From positions 1 to 64,000 of the forward strand of contig CAUYLG010044406.1 of NCBI GenBank assembly GCA_963573385.1: DNA of 64,000 nucleotides, read 5' to 3'. The position numbers and the translations under genes were made by a program. Numbering within the stretch: position 1 is the first letter of the stretch; each line of letters begins with the position of its first letter. The notes under the pieces were generated by a model. That model was given only the letters and a program-made list of their open reading frames with translations. It had not been told where the DNA came from and searched no databases. Source of the DNA: Cacajao melanocephalus (lineage: Eukaryota > Chordata > Mammalia > Primates > Pitheciidae). This document shows, piece after piece, positions 11,866 to 24,275 of this stretch.

Positions 11866-13890
11866 TTTTTAATTATTTCAATAGTTTTGGGGGTACAGGT
11901 GGTTTGGGGTTACCTGATAAGTTCTTCAATGGTGATACCTGAGATTTTATTGTACCCATCACCCAAGCAGTGTACACTGTACCCAACATGTAGACTTTTA
12001 TTCCTCAGCCCCTCCCAACCTTCCCCCTCTTCAGTCTCCCAAAGTTCATTACCTCATTCTTATGCTTCTGCACCGTCACAGCTTAGCACCAGCTTCCAAG
12101 TGAGAACATACAATAATTGGTTTTCTATTCCTGAGTTACTTCATTTATAATAATGGCCTCCAGCTCCATTTAAGTTGCTGCAAAAAAAACAAAAATTATT
12201 TCATTCCTTTTTATGGCTGAGTAGTATTTCATGGTGTATATATACCACAGTTTCTTTATCTACTCATTGGTTGATGGGTACTTAGGTTGGTTTCACAACT
12301 TTGCAATTGTGAACTGTGCTGCTATAAACGTGTGTACATGTGTCTTTTTCATATAGTGACTTCTTTTCCATTGGGTAGATACCCAGTAGTGGGATTGCTT
12401 GGTTGAATGGTAGTTCTACTTTTAGGTCTTTAAGAAATTTCCAGTCGAGCATGGTGGCTCATGCCTGTAATCCCAGCACTTTGGGAGGCCGAGGCAGGTG
12501 TATCACCTGAGGTCAGGAATTCGACATCAGCCTGGCCAACATGGCAAAACCCAGTATCTACTAAAAATACAAAACATTAGCTGGGCATGGTGGCAGGCAC
12601 CTGCAATCCCAGTTATTCAGGAGGCTGAAGCAGGAGACTCACCTGAACCTGGGAAGTGGAAGTTGCCATGAGCCAAGATTGTGCCACTGCACTCCAGCCT
12701 CAGTGAAAGAGCAAGACTCCATCTCAGAAAAAAAATAAATAAATAAAAGAAATTTCCAAACTGTTTTCCATAGTGATTGTACTAATTTTCATTCCCACCA
12801 GCAATGTAAAAGTGTTCCTTTTTTTTACTACATCCACATTAGCATCTATTGTCTTTTGACTTTTTAATTATGGCCATTCTTGCAGGAGTAAGGTGATATC
12901 TCATTGTGGTTTTAATTTGCATGTCCCTGATGATTAGTGATGCTGAACATTTTTTTATAGGCTTATTGGCTATTTGTATATCTTCTTTTGAGAAATGTCT
13001 ATTTCCTTTGACCACTTTTTGATAAAATTATTTGTTTTTTTATTGAGTTCCTTATAGATTCTGGATATTAGTTCTTTGTCAGATGCAGAGTTTGCAAATA
13101 TTTTCTCCCACTCTGTGGGTTGTCTGTTTACTCTGCTAATTATTTCTTTGGCTGTGCAGAAGACTTTTAATTTAATTAGGTCCCATGTATTTATTTTTGT
13201 TTTTGTTGCATTTGCTTTGGGGGTCTTAGTCATGAATTATTTGCCTAAGCCAATGTCCAAAAGAGTTTTTCTGGTGTTATCTTCTAGAATTTTTATGGTT
13301 TCAGGTCTTAGATTTAAGTCTTTGATCCATCTTTATTTGGTCTATGTATAAGGTAAGAGATGAGGATCCAGTTTCATTCTTTATATGTGCCTTGCTAGTT
13401 TTCCCAGCACCACTGATTGAATAGGGTATTCTTTCTCCAATTTATGTTTTTCTATGCTTTGTTGAAGATTAGTTGGCTGTAAGCATTTAGTTTTATTTCT
13501 GAGTTCTCTATTTTGTTCCATTGGTCAATGTGCCTATTTTTACACCAGTACTATGCTGTTTTGGTAACTATAGCCTTGTAGCATAATTTGAAGTTGGATA
13601 ATATGATGCCTCCAGATTTGTTCTTTTTCCTTAGTATTACTTTGGCTATGTGGGCTCATTTTGGTTCCATATGAATTTTAGGATTGCTTTTTCTAGTTAT
13701 GTGAAAAATGATAATGGTATTTTGGTGGAAATTGTATTGAATCTATAGATTGCTTTGGGCAGCATGGTCATTTTCACAGTGTTGATTCCTCCCATGCATG
13801 AGCATCGAAATGTGTTTCCATTTGTTTGTGTCATCTATGATTTCTTTCAGTAGTGTTTTGTAGTTTTCCTTGTAGAGACCTTTCACTCTC
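11866..13890 (-). mobile_element. 5'-truncated L1, antisense, inserted in the ERV
   Basis: It begins with the antisense A-tail (T-run at 11866) and an L1 3' UTR ('cccatcacccaagcagtgt'), then ORF2 C-terminal sequence read backwards. The minus-strand frame at 12970-13233 is L1 ORF2, for example '[13 protein letters not shown]'. The truncation point is in the C-terminal half of ORF2 at about 13890. A perfect 17-base target duplication 'ccatgattgcttttctt' lies at 11849-11865 and 13891-13907. The net insertion is ~2.0 kb, of which ~0.3 kb is a later Alu. Confidence 0.93.
12444..12746 (+). mobile_element. Alu, sense, nested in the L1
   Basis: A full dimeric Alu starting 'gtcgagcatggtggctcatg', with both arms and an A-rich tail ending '(aaat)n'. 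A 12-base target duplication 'aagaaatttcca' lies at 12432-12443 and 12747-12758. It sits within L1 sequence, so it is younger than that L1. Its consensus features are those of an older-to-middle-aged Alu (J/S); the subfamily is not determined. Confidence 0.95.
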
Positions 13891-13907
13891 CCATGATTGC
13901 TTTTCTT

Positions 13908-15965
13908 GATTAAATATATGTATTGGACAATACCTTCTTTGACTCTTTCCCTATTTCATCTCCAGCATTGTTATTTTCTTAACTATCTTGCCACAACTTT
14001 CTGTAGGTTCAGCCTTCTTAGCTGCTATTCAATCTTGGCCTCTGTAGCTTCAGACCTCCATCATCCTCATTTGTATCCATTAGGATTGTGACAACCTCTC
14101 CTGCCATAAGCCTTCGCCTGCAGAAGAGAGCCAAGTAAAAATAGTTGAAGACCACCCAAATGATAATAAATAGCTTGCTACAAGGAAGTCAGCCACCATC
14201 ACTGGGTTTGGCCTAAACTCACAGGCAGACAGGGGAGCAAAAAGATTTATAATGAAAGATAAGGGAAGGCTTCAAGTATGCTGTTTGGAGGTTGATGGCA
14301 TGAGGAAGCTGGAGGCAGGCTAACTGGAAGTGGGGCATCCTATGAGATTGGTTTGATGAGCAGATTTGGCTTTTTGTGGTTGGTCCTGACTTGGAATCAA
14401 AAGCAAAAATAAGGAAGCTGGCTATTATGGGCCAAGTCCTGACCATTCTGGGACAATTCCTACAAAAATTGGGTTTTGTTTTCCCAAGCTCCTTTTACTG
14501 TCCATCGTTCATTTTCTCAGCCTGTCACCTGCCACTGAAGTTAGTGATGTTGGTGCCTCTCTCACCTGGGGCCTGGTGTATGCCCTGGACTCCTATGGAA
14601 CATACTTCTTAGATGGGTTTTCTGGCCTTGCATAATTCATCCAAAATGTCCATTTCAATGGGCTTTTTAATCCCTTTTCCATTATGTGCCACAATAATTT
14701 AGTCATTTAAACTGTCAGTCACTGTTTTCAGAAAGCTTCCAAGGTCTTTGCCAGGATATTAAATTCTGTATCTTGAGAGAAAGTTCCTATATTAATAAGC
14801 TTACTCTTATCTAGTCTCATGTCCTAGACCTTTTGGTCAATCAACCTCAAATCCAGTCCCCTAGAGTCTCTCCCCCCTCCTAGCAGTTAATGCCAGCTAA
14901 TTCTTGCAGCTCCCTTTCCTCCTTTATCAGACCCAGTGTGCCTCTAGCTGGGTTTTGCTGCAACTTAACCAAAATCATCAACCTTGTGGGTAGGAGAAGA
15001 GATGAGAATGGATCCTAACGAGGAAATCTACTGTTCTGTAAGAAAGATGTCTGTACAGTGTGTTCCCACCTGGGGAGAGTGTCCAGTCTTAGAAGGAATG
15101 AGTGAGCTAGCTGCAACTCTGAGGAGTCAATGGAGTCTGAGGAGCCAAAATCTTTGGCGGCATCAATCGAGTTGTCCCCATCTCATGTGCCAGGGTCCCA
15201 TGTGTTTTCAACAAGGCCCCTGGTCCTTGCATACATGCCTTTCATGGACTAGTCAATCATCTTAGGAGCTTGGCAACTCTGTTAAATCCTGAGTTGGTCT
15301 TCAGCTTATTCTGCTCACAGACTGCAAGAAATAAGAGTCTGAAAACCATAAAAGGCCTCTGTCAATATTCAGTTGTTTGTTAGCTGCTTCTGATTTTTTC
15401 TCATTCCTCTGTAAGGCATCCGTGTACAACTTAGTAACAACCAGACAACTCTACCAGGTTTAGCAATTGGACAGTACTTCTTGCCATAGTATCTATGTCA
15501 CATATCCTTGCCAGGCAGCAGTGAATGATTCAGTCCTCAAGCCCTGTCATACCTCCTGCTTTTTTGGGCTACTCTTGCTACCAAAACTGTCATTTGGTCT
15601 TCTGAGAAGCAGACACTGAAATGGAGTTAAGATGCAAAAAGTGCATAGGCCTAACTCCCATGAAAAGTAAAAGGGGAAAGAAGAAAAACTGGGCATGGAG
15701 GGTCTCCAACTATGATGGAGACCCAACCCAGTCTCAGCCAACCCACTTAAAAGATCCAGACAGGGGAAATATCCATTAGAGGAGTTCCACATTGAGCAAC
15801 AATGGTCCATCGTTGGCCAGGAGCCACCTAGGAAGCTGAGGTAAACCTGAAGTTACTAGAAGTGGAGATTATCAGCTAACCGCACTTTGAGAGAACAGAA
15901 AGTTCTCTCTTAAGATCACTCCCAGCAGCAAAATTCCATGGTGACATCATCCAAGTCCCAACATT
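13908..15965 (-). pseudogene. Upstream part of the same ERVL-like element (RT start, gag region, possible 5' LTR)
   Basis: Sequence resumes directly after the L1 target duplication, so this is the 5' side of the provirus broken at 11.85 kb. It contains no long frame on the minus strand. Continuity and general resemblance support ERV origin, but individual gag or protease motifs are not readable. The piece at about 14130-14470 may be a separate LTR-like insertion, and 15560-15965 may hold 5' LTR sequence; both are uncertain. Confidence 0.5.
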
Positions 15966-16378
15966 TATAGTTCCTTTCTTTTTCTCAACTTACTCTGTTG
16001 ACGATAACTTCCAGACAAAAGCTTGCTAATAACAAGTATCTTTCTCTGACTTTTTAAATTTGATGGGAACATCTTAAGTGTTTCCACTTAAACATAAGCT
16101 TGGCTATTAGCTTCAGACATTCTTTATCATGTTAAGGAAGTACAGTCTACTTATAGTTTAACTAAGGGTTATTAGTACTTATTAGAAAGGAATACAAATA
16201 GCTACTTAGCATCGATCAAGATCTTTTTTGAACTACGGTATGTTAGAGTTCTTAGCAGTCTGTCTCCTGGTTCTTGCCTTTCTTTGTTTGTTTTTCAGTC
16301 TTGCACTTTCTCCTTGTCTTACACTTAATGACTGAACTGAGTTTCCTTGATTTTACCCTAAGCATTCTCTAAGAATCT

Positions 16379-16419
<41 letters not shown>

Positions 16420-17552
16420 CCTTCATTGGGTTGCCTTTCTGTAGCCCACAGCACACAGATCTCAATACCTGCCTGCCTGACCATGCTGTTGTCATTAATT
16501 CAATAATTGGTGCTTTTTCTTTCTTATCTTTAGAACCGTTACTTTCATGTCATGCTTTAAACACCCTAGAACTGTCTCTAATTCAAACCCAGTGCCTCTA
16601 CCCTTAAGATTTCATTCAAATGACTTCTGCCTACAGCAGGAGGAGTTTTCCCACCACACAGCCATTCTATATACCAACTCATGCAAAATTACTGACTTAA
16701 TCACCTACACTATAATTTCTACAAAACAGAGTGTTAGTAAAGAAGGGCAGCCCTCTATCCTTTTTACCTAGTTGTCTTCAGAATATCCATTTAAAAATCC
16801 ACACCAGCTTGCTCTTGCACAACTGCATATCTGGATTTCTGAATAGAATTTCCTACAGAAAGAACACAAATGCGTTCGAGGTGGCTTTTCTATTGTGGAT
16901 TATTACTACACTCGATTTTATCTATTAGAAAAAAATGTTTAGAAATAATTTGAGACTTGCAGCACTTACTACTCTATTGTCAGCCTTTAATTTTATAGAC
17001 AGAAACCATTTATGGGCCAAGTTGCATGATCTTGATATTGATTCCTGGCTTTTAATAGTCCACTGGAGCCTTTACTGTAATACCAAAAGTGATCAAAATG
17101 GATAGGAAATGAGCTCTTGACAGAGCAGATTGCAGTCCCAAATGATACAAACATCCTAGCTCACCTGCTCTTTAATTTCCATCCAGACCATTAGATATAT
17201 CTTTTGATAACTTGGATCCATGACCTCCTGTCATAGCATCCTCCTTTATGCTAATGTCACATTTCCTATTTTCATTCTGAAAGTGGCCTAAAGAGCAACT
17301 ATGCTTGTTGGGCAATTACTACCATGAGGATCAGCTCAAGATCAATTAGACCAACACCAGGATTGCTGCTTTTGGCAAACACTCTTCAGTATTTAGATAA
17401 CCAATACAGAGCACCTCTCTGAAAAGATTAACTAATTTCATTATCTGATGGGGCATTTTGCAACTAACTCATCCAGACAGGCTCATTGGAATGCAGTCCA
17501 ATGCAAAATTAAATAGCCTACAAGTTCTACTATGGTAGAGACAGGATATTTG
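15966..17552. other. Unassigned except a TC microsatellite
   Basis: I recognise no repeat family. Only the TC tract (16381-16415) stands out. Around 17.2 kb is an octamer-like 'atgctaat', of unknown relevance. Confidence 0.4.
16381..16415. repeat. (TC)n microsatellite
   Basis: A nearly pure polypyrimidine run of alternating T and C, about 35 bases, with one 'ccc' interruption near the left end. Likely length-polymorphic. Confidence 0.95.
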
Positions 17553-17979
17553 TGATACAGTATGGATCTGTGTACCTGCCTAAATCTTATGTCAAATTGT
17601 AATCCCCAATGTTGGAGGTGGGCCTGGGAGAAGTGATTAGATTATGCAGGTGGATTTCTCAAAAATATTTTAGCATCATACCCTTGGTGCTGTTCTCGTG
17701 ACAGTGAGTGAATTCTCATGAGGTCTGGTTGTTTAAATGTGTAGCAGCTCCCCCGTCTTGCTCTCTCTCTTGCTCCTGCCTTTTCCACGTGAACTGCCTA
17801 CTCCCCTTTGGCCTTTGCCATGATTGTAAGTTTCCTGAGGCATCCCTAAAAGCTCAGCAGTTGCCAGCATCATGCTTCCTGTACAGCCTGCAGAATCATC
17901 AGTCAATTAAACCTCTTTTCTTTGTAAATTACCCAGTCTTGGGTATTTCTGTACAGCAGTGGGAGAACGGACTAATACA
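17553..17979 (+). mobile_element. Solo MaLR LTR, MST-type, sense
   Basis: It begins TGATACAGTATGG and ends 'ggactaataca'. The body follows the MST LTR order: 'aatccccaatgttggaggtg', 'ctgttctcgtgacagtgagt', 'gccatgattgtaagtttcct' and 'aattaaacctcttttctttg', the last with an ATTAAA polyadenylation signal. The flanks 'atttg' and 'acttg' agree at 4 of 5 bases. No internal region remains. Confidence 0.9.
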
Positions 17980-18380
17980 ACTTGTAAGGCCAATATTCAA
18001 AAGCCTCCAGTCAGAACCCACCGTGAATATTGGAGCATGGCACCAAGACCAGACTGACCAGGATGATGGCAATGGACCTATTCAGCAAGCAAGGTCATTG
18101 CTCCACTCAGAACCCCCTCATGCCCTTCCTGCTTCTCTGGGTGTCCCTTCTCTAGCTTCTTTGTGCTCTGGCTCCCAACATCCAGCAAGTGCGTGTGTTC
18201 TTTGATGGACAACCCTCATGGCACTGGAGTGGCTTTGCCCCTCATAGGCAGAGAGCCAGAAGTGCCTGGGGGTTTACATTCCAGCTCTCCCAACAGAGGA
18301 TCATCATCAAACAACGTGACTATTGAGTGCAAGAGCATGAAAGCCCAACTCCCCTGTCTGAGGTGGGAAAATTAGAGGGT
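17980..18380. other. Unassigned
   Basis: Between the LTR and the MITE. The 165-codon plus-strand frame at 17708-18205 straddles the LTR border and is therefore not a gene. No domain is recognised. Confidence 0.4.
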
Positions 18381-18381
18381 A

Positions 18382-18747
18382 TAGTCATGTGCCACATAAA
18401 GATATTTCAGTCAGTAACAGATGGCATATATGAAGGTGGTCGCATAAGATTATAATGAAGCTGCCCCATACAGGTGCACCATTTTTTATCTTTTATACCA
18501 TATTTTACTGTATCTTCTATGTTTAGATACATGAATACTTACCATTGTATTATAGTTGTCTATGGTACTCAATACAGTAACATGCTGTACAGGTTTGCAG
18601 CCTAGGAGCAATAGGCTATCCATATGGCCAAGGCATGTAGTAAGCTCTGCTATCTAGGTTTTTGTAGGTTCGCTGTGACTGTCACACAACAGAATGGCCT
18701 AATAAAACATTTCTCAGTAAGTTATCTCAAATGACATATGACTACTG
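18382..18747. mobile_element. Mariner/Tigger-class MITE candidate with terminal inverted repeats
   Basis: The left end 'tagtcatgtgccacat' and the inverted right end (reverse complement 'cagtagtcatatgtcatt') form an imperfect terminal repeat bordered by TA on both sides (18380-18381 and 18748-18749). The inside, with 'gtttgcagcctaggagcaat' and 'taagattataatgaagctg', matches a common human medium-reiteration DNA transposon I recall but cannot name. Non-coding. Confidence 0.65.
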
Positions 18748-18954
18748 TACAATTGACACCCCAGAGTTCCTCTGTAGATCAGGCAAAGCTACCCTCCAAG
18801 GGACTCTGCCTGAGATCTTTCCCTTGTTTGGCTTCCTTTTCTTCCCTGTCCTGCTTCTCCCATTCCCTTTCTTCTGGGAACACTTCCATAGTAAAGCACT
18901 TACATGCAAATCTAAGTCTTAGGGTCTGCTTAGGAGAATCTGACTTAAACTGCT

Positions 18955-19230
18955 GTCTGGGCACAGTGAATCATGCCTGTAATCCCAGCACTTTGGGAGG
19001 CCAAAGCAGGCAGATTACCTGAGGTCAGGAGTTCAAGACCAGCCTGGCCAACATGGTGAAACCCTGTCTCTATTAAAAATACAAAAACATTAGCCAGGCT
19101 TGGTGGCAAGCACTTGTAATCCCAGCTAGGTGGGAGGCTAAGGCAAGAGAATCACTTGAACTTGGGAGGCCGAGGTTTCAGTGCACTTCAGTCTGGGCAA
19201 CAAGAGCAAAATTCCATTTTGGAAAAAAAA
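18955..19230 (+). mobile_element. Alu, sense, with right-arm deletion
   Basis: The left arm is complete ('aatcatgcctgtaatcccag'). The right arm jumps from 'cttgggaggccgaggtttca' to 'gtgcacttcagtctgggcaa', losing the usual 'gagccgagatcgtgccactg' block. Short A-tail. No convincing target duplication. Confidence 0.9.
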
Positions 19231-19453
19231 TTGCTAAGCGTTTTCCACTTAGAAACACATTAGGCCCTTGGCAATGGGAGGCTGAGCTCTTAAGTAAAGG
19301 TCACAAAGTGCCAGCTGTGGGGAGAGGAAGGAGAGAGAGTTGGGAACCAAACAACCTGGTGTCTCTGATCAAAAGCCAAGAAGAGTAAACTAGCATTGGA
19401 GAGGAGAATTAGCTGTATTTCATTATCTTATTTTTTAAAAGTCCATGATCTCA

Positions 19454-20165
<712 letters not shown>

Positions 20166-20710
20166 CAGTCTTTAAAGGGATCTTAACAACACATCATAGG
20201 ATCCACTACATTCTTGTATAGGATATATTAAAATCCTATATAAATAACAGAAAAAATGCATTTTTAAAAGTGTAGTTGTACTGGACTATCAGGAGAGGTG
20301 TCTCTAGCAACAGTGAACAAGGAAGTCTTTCAAGAATAAATTGATGGGAAAGAATTTATAACAATGCTCAATAGAGATATGAAATCTGAAGTGATAGTCA
20401 GATGCCAGGGAAATATCCCAAGCAATATCCCAGGAGATCTTCCAGAATATCCCAGGCAGGATTCCAAATAATCCCAGCATCAGAAGTAGCAGAGGCTGAA
20501 TGGTGGTGAGTGCCACAGGCTTTGAGATGGATATTCACACAGCTGTCTTTTGTGTCTCAGTCACCAGGCCATGAGGGCTGTACCATGCTCAGCTTCATCC
20601 CTGGCAGACCGACACCACTGGACCTGCATCCACAGCAAGACATGAGTGAACTCCAGGGTGGCTGCCACTTAGGTTTTCAAGCTAAAATATCAGTGGCAAA
20701 AGGAATGGAA
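20166..20710. other. Unassigned
   Basis: Near 20350-20480 a loose array of 'aatatcccag/aatcccag' motifs recurs on the + strand. Otherwise nothing recognised. Confidence 0.35.
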
Positions 20711-20714
20711 TTAA

Positions 20715-20790
20715 TAGAAGTAAAGCATAAAGGACAGTATCTGGACCATGTACGTGCTCAATAAGTGGCTGTTCTTATTGTTAGTATTCA
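20715..20790 (+). repeat. MIR 3' end fragment, sense
   Basis: The tail 'gtacgtgctcaataagtggc' followed by 'ttattgttagta' matches the MIR 3' end. Upstream MIR core is not readable, so it is short and uncertain. Confidence 0.4.
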
Positions 20791-21009
20791 TAAATTATGG
20801 CTTACTTAACTCTTAGATTTTCATGATTATAGCATATGTATTTCATTTCTCCCAGCAAGAAAGATGTTATTTATGAAATTATAAGTTAATAATTAACTGT
20901 AAATCATAGTATATATGAAATCCATTCAGTACCATTTGACCTGCTATTTTTAAAAACTTAATAATATGAGGTTATAACTACAGACTGGTGAAGACTAAAA
21001 TGCTCAGCA

Positions 21010-21570
21010 CCTTTTGCCTAAACCCAGTCCCCCTCCTGAGTCCTCTGTATCCATGGTTGGCATTTCTATCCATCCAGTCACCAAGGTAGAAGTCCTGGAG
21101 GCATCCTGTACCCTCTCCATCTCTCCCATCTTCTCTCAGTCAGACATCAAGTCTTCCTTCTCTTCCTTCTTGTCAGCCTACTGTGCCTGTCATGTCCAGC
21201 CACAACTATTTTTCACCTAGACCACTTGGCATTGTAGATTTTAAAAGATCTGCCACGACCTGCCCTGTTCTCCACCTTTCCAGCCTCATCTCTCACCACT
21301 CTTTGCCTCTGATGTTTCAGAAACACCAAAGTATTTTCAATTCCTCCCACACACACTTATTTTCACAAGTTATCCCTTCTGCCTAGAATCTCCAGTAGAA
21401 GCTCAATCTGCTATTTCAGGTCTATAGTTGAACGTTAAACTCAAAAACCACTATGTCCAAAACACCTTATCTGACTCTCAAAGGTGGATGGAGTCCCTCT
21501 TCTCTGATTACTCAGCACCCAGGCATGCTTCATCATTGCATTTATCACTGTCTAGTGCAATGTTCTCCTC
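21010..21570 (+). repeat. L2 LINE, sense
   Basis: A long L2 segment in correct order: 'catccagtcaccaaggtaga', the 'cttccttcttgtcagcctac' region, 'ccacctttccagcctcatct', 'ttctgcctagaatctccagt' and the 'catttatcactgtctagtgc' end block. The ORFs inside (21014-21386) are remnants of L2 sequence, not genes. Confidence 0.83.
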
Positions 21571-21574
21571 ATGG

Positions 21575-22330
21575 GACGTTCCAGAGTAAGATGGTGGTGA
21601 GCAGAAAAAAACAACTCAAATTATGTTATTCTCGAATCTCACACCGCAACAGCAATCAACACAGAAGACTTCTGTGTCCAAATATGTGGAAGATTTTCCC
21701 CCATAACAAGCAAGCAGTCAGTTCTGCAGTGGACACAAGCTGGGTATCCTCTAATTTAATTCCATTCTGACACTATTTCCCTAGAGATACGGTCAGATCC
21801 CACAGGTTGAGAACTTAATCCCATAAGACCAGCCCCCACCACCACGAGTGGAAGGTATGGGCCTCCAGAACTTCCAACTAACTGGCATCAAGTTGGGTTT
21901 CTTATTATCCCCTCTTTGGTTTCTATTAGTTTGCTAGCGTGGCTCACAGAACTCAGGGAAACACTTACATTTACCCTTATTATGAAGGATACTACAAACG
22001 AGACAGATGAAGATGCATGGGGTGAGGTATGGGGAAAAGGACACAAAGCTTCCACGCCGTCCTTTGCACTCCACCCTCCAGGGACCTCCATGTTTTCAGC
22101 TGTCTGGAAGCTCCTTGAACCCAGTTCTTTTGGGTTTTTATGAAGGCTTCATTATGTAGGCATGATTGATTACGCCATTGGCCATGGGTGATCAACTTAA
22201 TCATCAGCCCCTTTCCCCTTCACAGAAGGTGGGGAGAGGGGCTGAAATTCTCAACCCTCTAATCATGATTTCATCTTTCAGGTGACCAGCCTCTATCCAG
22301 AAGCTGCTAAGGAGTTTTTAGTCATCAGTC
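21575..22330 (-). mobile_element. ERV LTR-like repeat, antisense
   Basis: The minus strand shows blocks of a common LTR: 'ggacacagaagtcttctgtg', 'aagtgtttccctgagttctg', 'ttcataaaaacccaaaagaa' and 'ggggctgatgattaagttga'. The AT-rich 'cataataaggg' near 21980 is where the polyadenylation signal would sit. I recognise the family but cannot name it with certainty; ERV1-type is likely. Confidence 0.6.
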
Positions 22331-22424
22331 AACCATAAGTATACAAAAATACATCATTTTGGAGATTCTAAGGATTTCAGGAATGCATGCCAAGAAATGG
22401 AGTTGAAGATGAAATAAATTCAAC

Positions 22425-22620
22425 ACAATATTGCAGTGATTCAAGTTCAAATGTGACTCTGTCACTTACTAGCTATGTGATCTTGAGCAAGCCCTTTAGA
22501 ATCTCAGTTTCCTAATCTAAAAAATAAGGTCATAAATGATGAATGAAATGGCACATATAAAGAACTCAGCATAGTACCTGGCAAATTATAAACCTCAATA
22601 AATCAAAGTTCTTGTTATTG
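22425..22620 (+). repeat. MIR SINE, sense
   Basis: 'tgtcacttactagctatgtg', 'atcttgagcaagccctttag', 'aatctcagtttcctaatcta' and a tail resembling 'aacctcaataaatcaaagtt' give a clear MIR in full order. Confidence 0.88.
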
Positions 22621-23898
22621 TGTCTTCCATTGGTAGACTTATTTCAGTTTACATATCAGGCATCTGCTCCTGACACAGAAAAGCTCATCAAGTGCCTATT
22701 AATTCAGTTAATACATGGATGGATGGATGGAAGTACCAGTCACTATTTTGTTGACAACAGTGAAGAAGCCGGGTGGCATCCAGAGGATTAAAGATGATTT
22801 ACTTGTTTCTTAGGCACACCACACCCATCCTCCCATACCTAACCAACCCACCTTCACATCTGCCTGATGCCCAGGCTGCAGGTGTGCCCCACAACCTCTC
22901 TACCCTCTGAGCAGAAGTGGGGCAGCCTGCATCACCTCACACAGCACTCAGCTACATTTGCATGCAGTTTTCCAAATGTAAGAAACTTCTCAGAGAAATA
23001 ATCCTAGGGGTTTGTTTTTCTTTTCTTTCCAGAACAAAGAACACAAAACACAGATAATAGTGTTAGGGAAGGGTTTAAACCATCTCTCTTCTCAGAGTTG
23101 AAAAGGGCAAGTGACTATAAAATAAGAACATTCAACCCCCAGCTGAGAGATAAAAACAGGGAGAGGGCCATTAGGCCCAGAGTTGTCACCTGTGTCCCTC
23201 TCTGGCTGCTCATGGACATGGACGGGAGGGAGCCCAGAGGGAACCGAATGGCTCTTGTCCCTGCACAGAAGGGCCCTTCTGCTGCCAGCCTAGCTCCTTT
23301 TTTCCCTCCTGACAGAGGCTCTACAATGTAAAGGAAGGACGCCCACCCACACTCTATTAGCATCAGGAATTTACACAATCATTCCAAATGTAATAATAAT
23401 AATAATAAAGTAAACACTCCCCAAAATATTCCTACCACTCTACGTTCTTAGCACATTTTTAAGAAAATTAAGTAAATCCTCCTAGGTACCCAATTTGTGT
23501 TTTTCTTTACCAGTCAGCAACCTGGCCCATCTTATATAAGGCATCAGACTCCCTGCCCCAGTGTCATGTCAGGTTCTCTTGGGGAGGTCTATGTGTAATA
23601 TAAGATATTGTCCCTAAAAATATATATACACTATATGATGAAGATAGATGGATGTTTCCGAGTGGGTAATGCGTACCATTTCTCTCCAGTTTTTCTGACA
23701 GGCTGAAACTAAAAACAAGCACACATCTATACATACACGAGATCCATCTCAATAAAACAATGTAACTGTCCATCCAAACATTTTCAAGATGGTCAGGAAA
23801 CAGACTTTTTTCCTCTTTTCATTGTCATTTTACTTAGAGAACATTCAAATTCTTCCTTTAAAGCACTGAACGTCATTACTAAAATTTCAGGCTACTGT
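22621..23898. other. Unassigned with small simple repeats
   Basis: A short (ATGG)n at about 22714-22730 and (TAA)n at 23391-23409 are the only repeats. No gene recognised; frames at 23098-23378 overlap on opposite strands and look like chance. Confidence 0.4.
23391..23409. repeat. (TAA)n microsatellite
   Basis: Six TAA units in a row; short, probably of low variability. Confidence 0.9.
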
Positions 23899-23990
23899 AG
23901 AATGCACACACAGACACACACACACACATAGATGTATGCATACACTTGTGTGTATATAAACATGTGTCTGTGTACATGCACACACTCACA
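23899..23990. repeat. Interrupted (CA)n/(TG)n tract
   Basis: A CA-rich run at about 23900-23930 is followed by TG-rich and again CA-rich sequence up to 23990, a decayed dinucleotide tract of alternating purine-pyrimidine. Confidence 0.8.
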
Positions 23991-24114
23991 GGTTCCTAGG
24001 GGAAAAAAATCAGCTGTTTAACTTTGAATGAGAAGTGAATCTCAGGAAAAAGGGCAAGCTGGAGCACTTTGATTCTGCCTTACAATCTTGCCCCATGCTT
24101 GCAATGGGGCCTCA

Positions 24115-24275
24115 GTGAACCACAGAGAGTTGGAGCTAGAAGTCGCTTCAAGGTCAAATTCTTCCCTTCACCACTGAGGAAACCAGGGCCCAGACAAGTG
24201 AAGTAACTTCCAAAGCCACATAGCCAGATGGCAGAAAAGCTGTAAACACGGTCCTGTATTCTGATAGGACAGCTC
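24115..24275 (-). repeat. MIR-like SINE, antisense
   Basis: 'ccactgaggaaaccagggcc', 'cagacaagtgaagtaacttc' and 'caaagccacatagccagatg' are the reverse-complement MIR core and tRNA-related half. Confidence 0.6.

Noticed and set aside
17708..18205. 165-codon plus-strand ORF
   Set aside because: It starts inside an MST-type LTR and crosses its 3' border; the N-terminal two-fifths or more is LTR sequence.
20340..20480. Loose recurrence of 'atatcccag/aatcccag' considered as a minisatellite
   Set aside because: Unit length and spacing are irregular and only a few imperfect copies exist.
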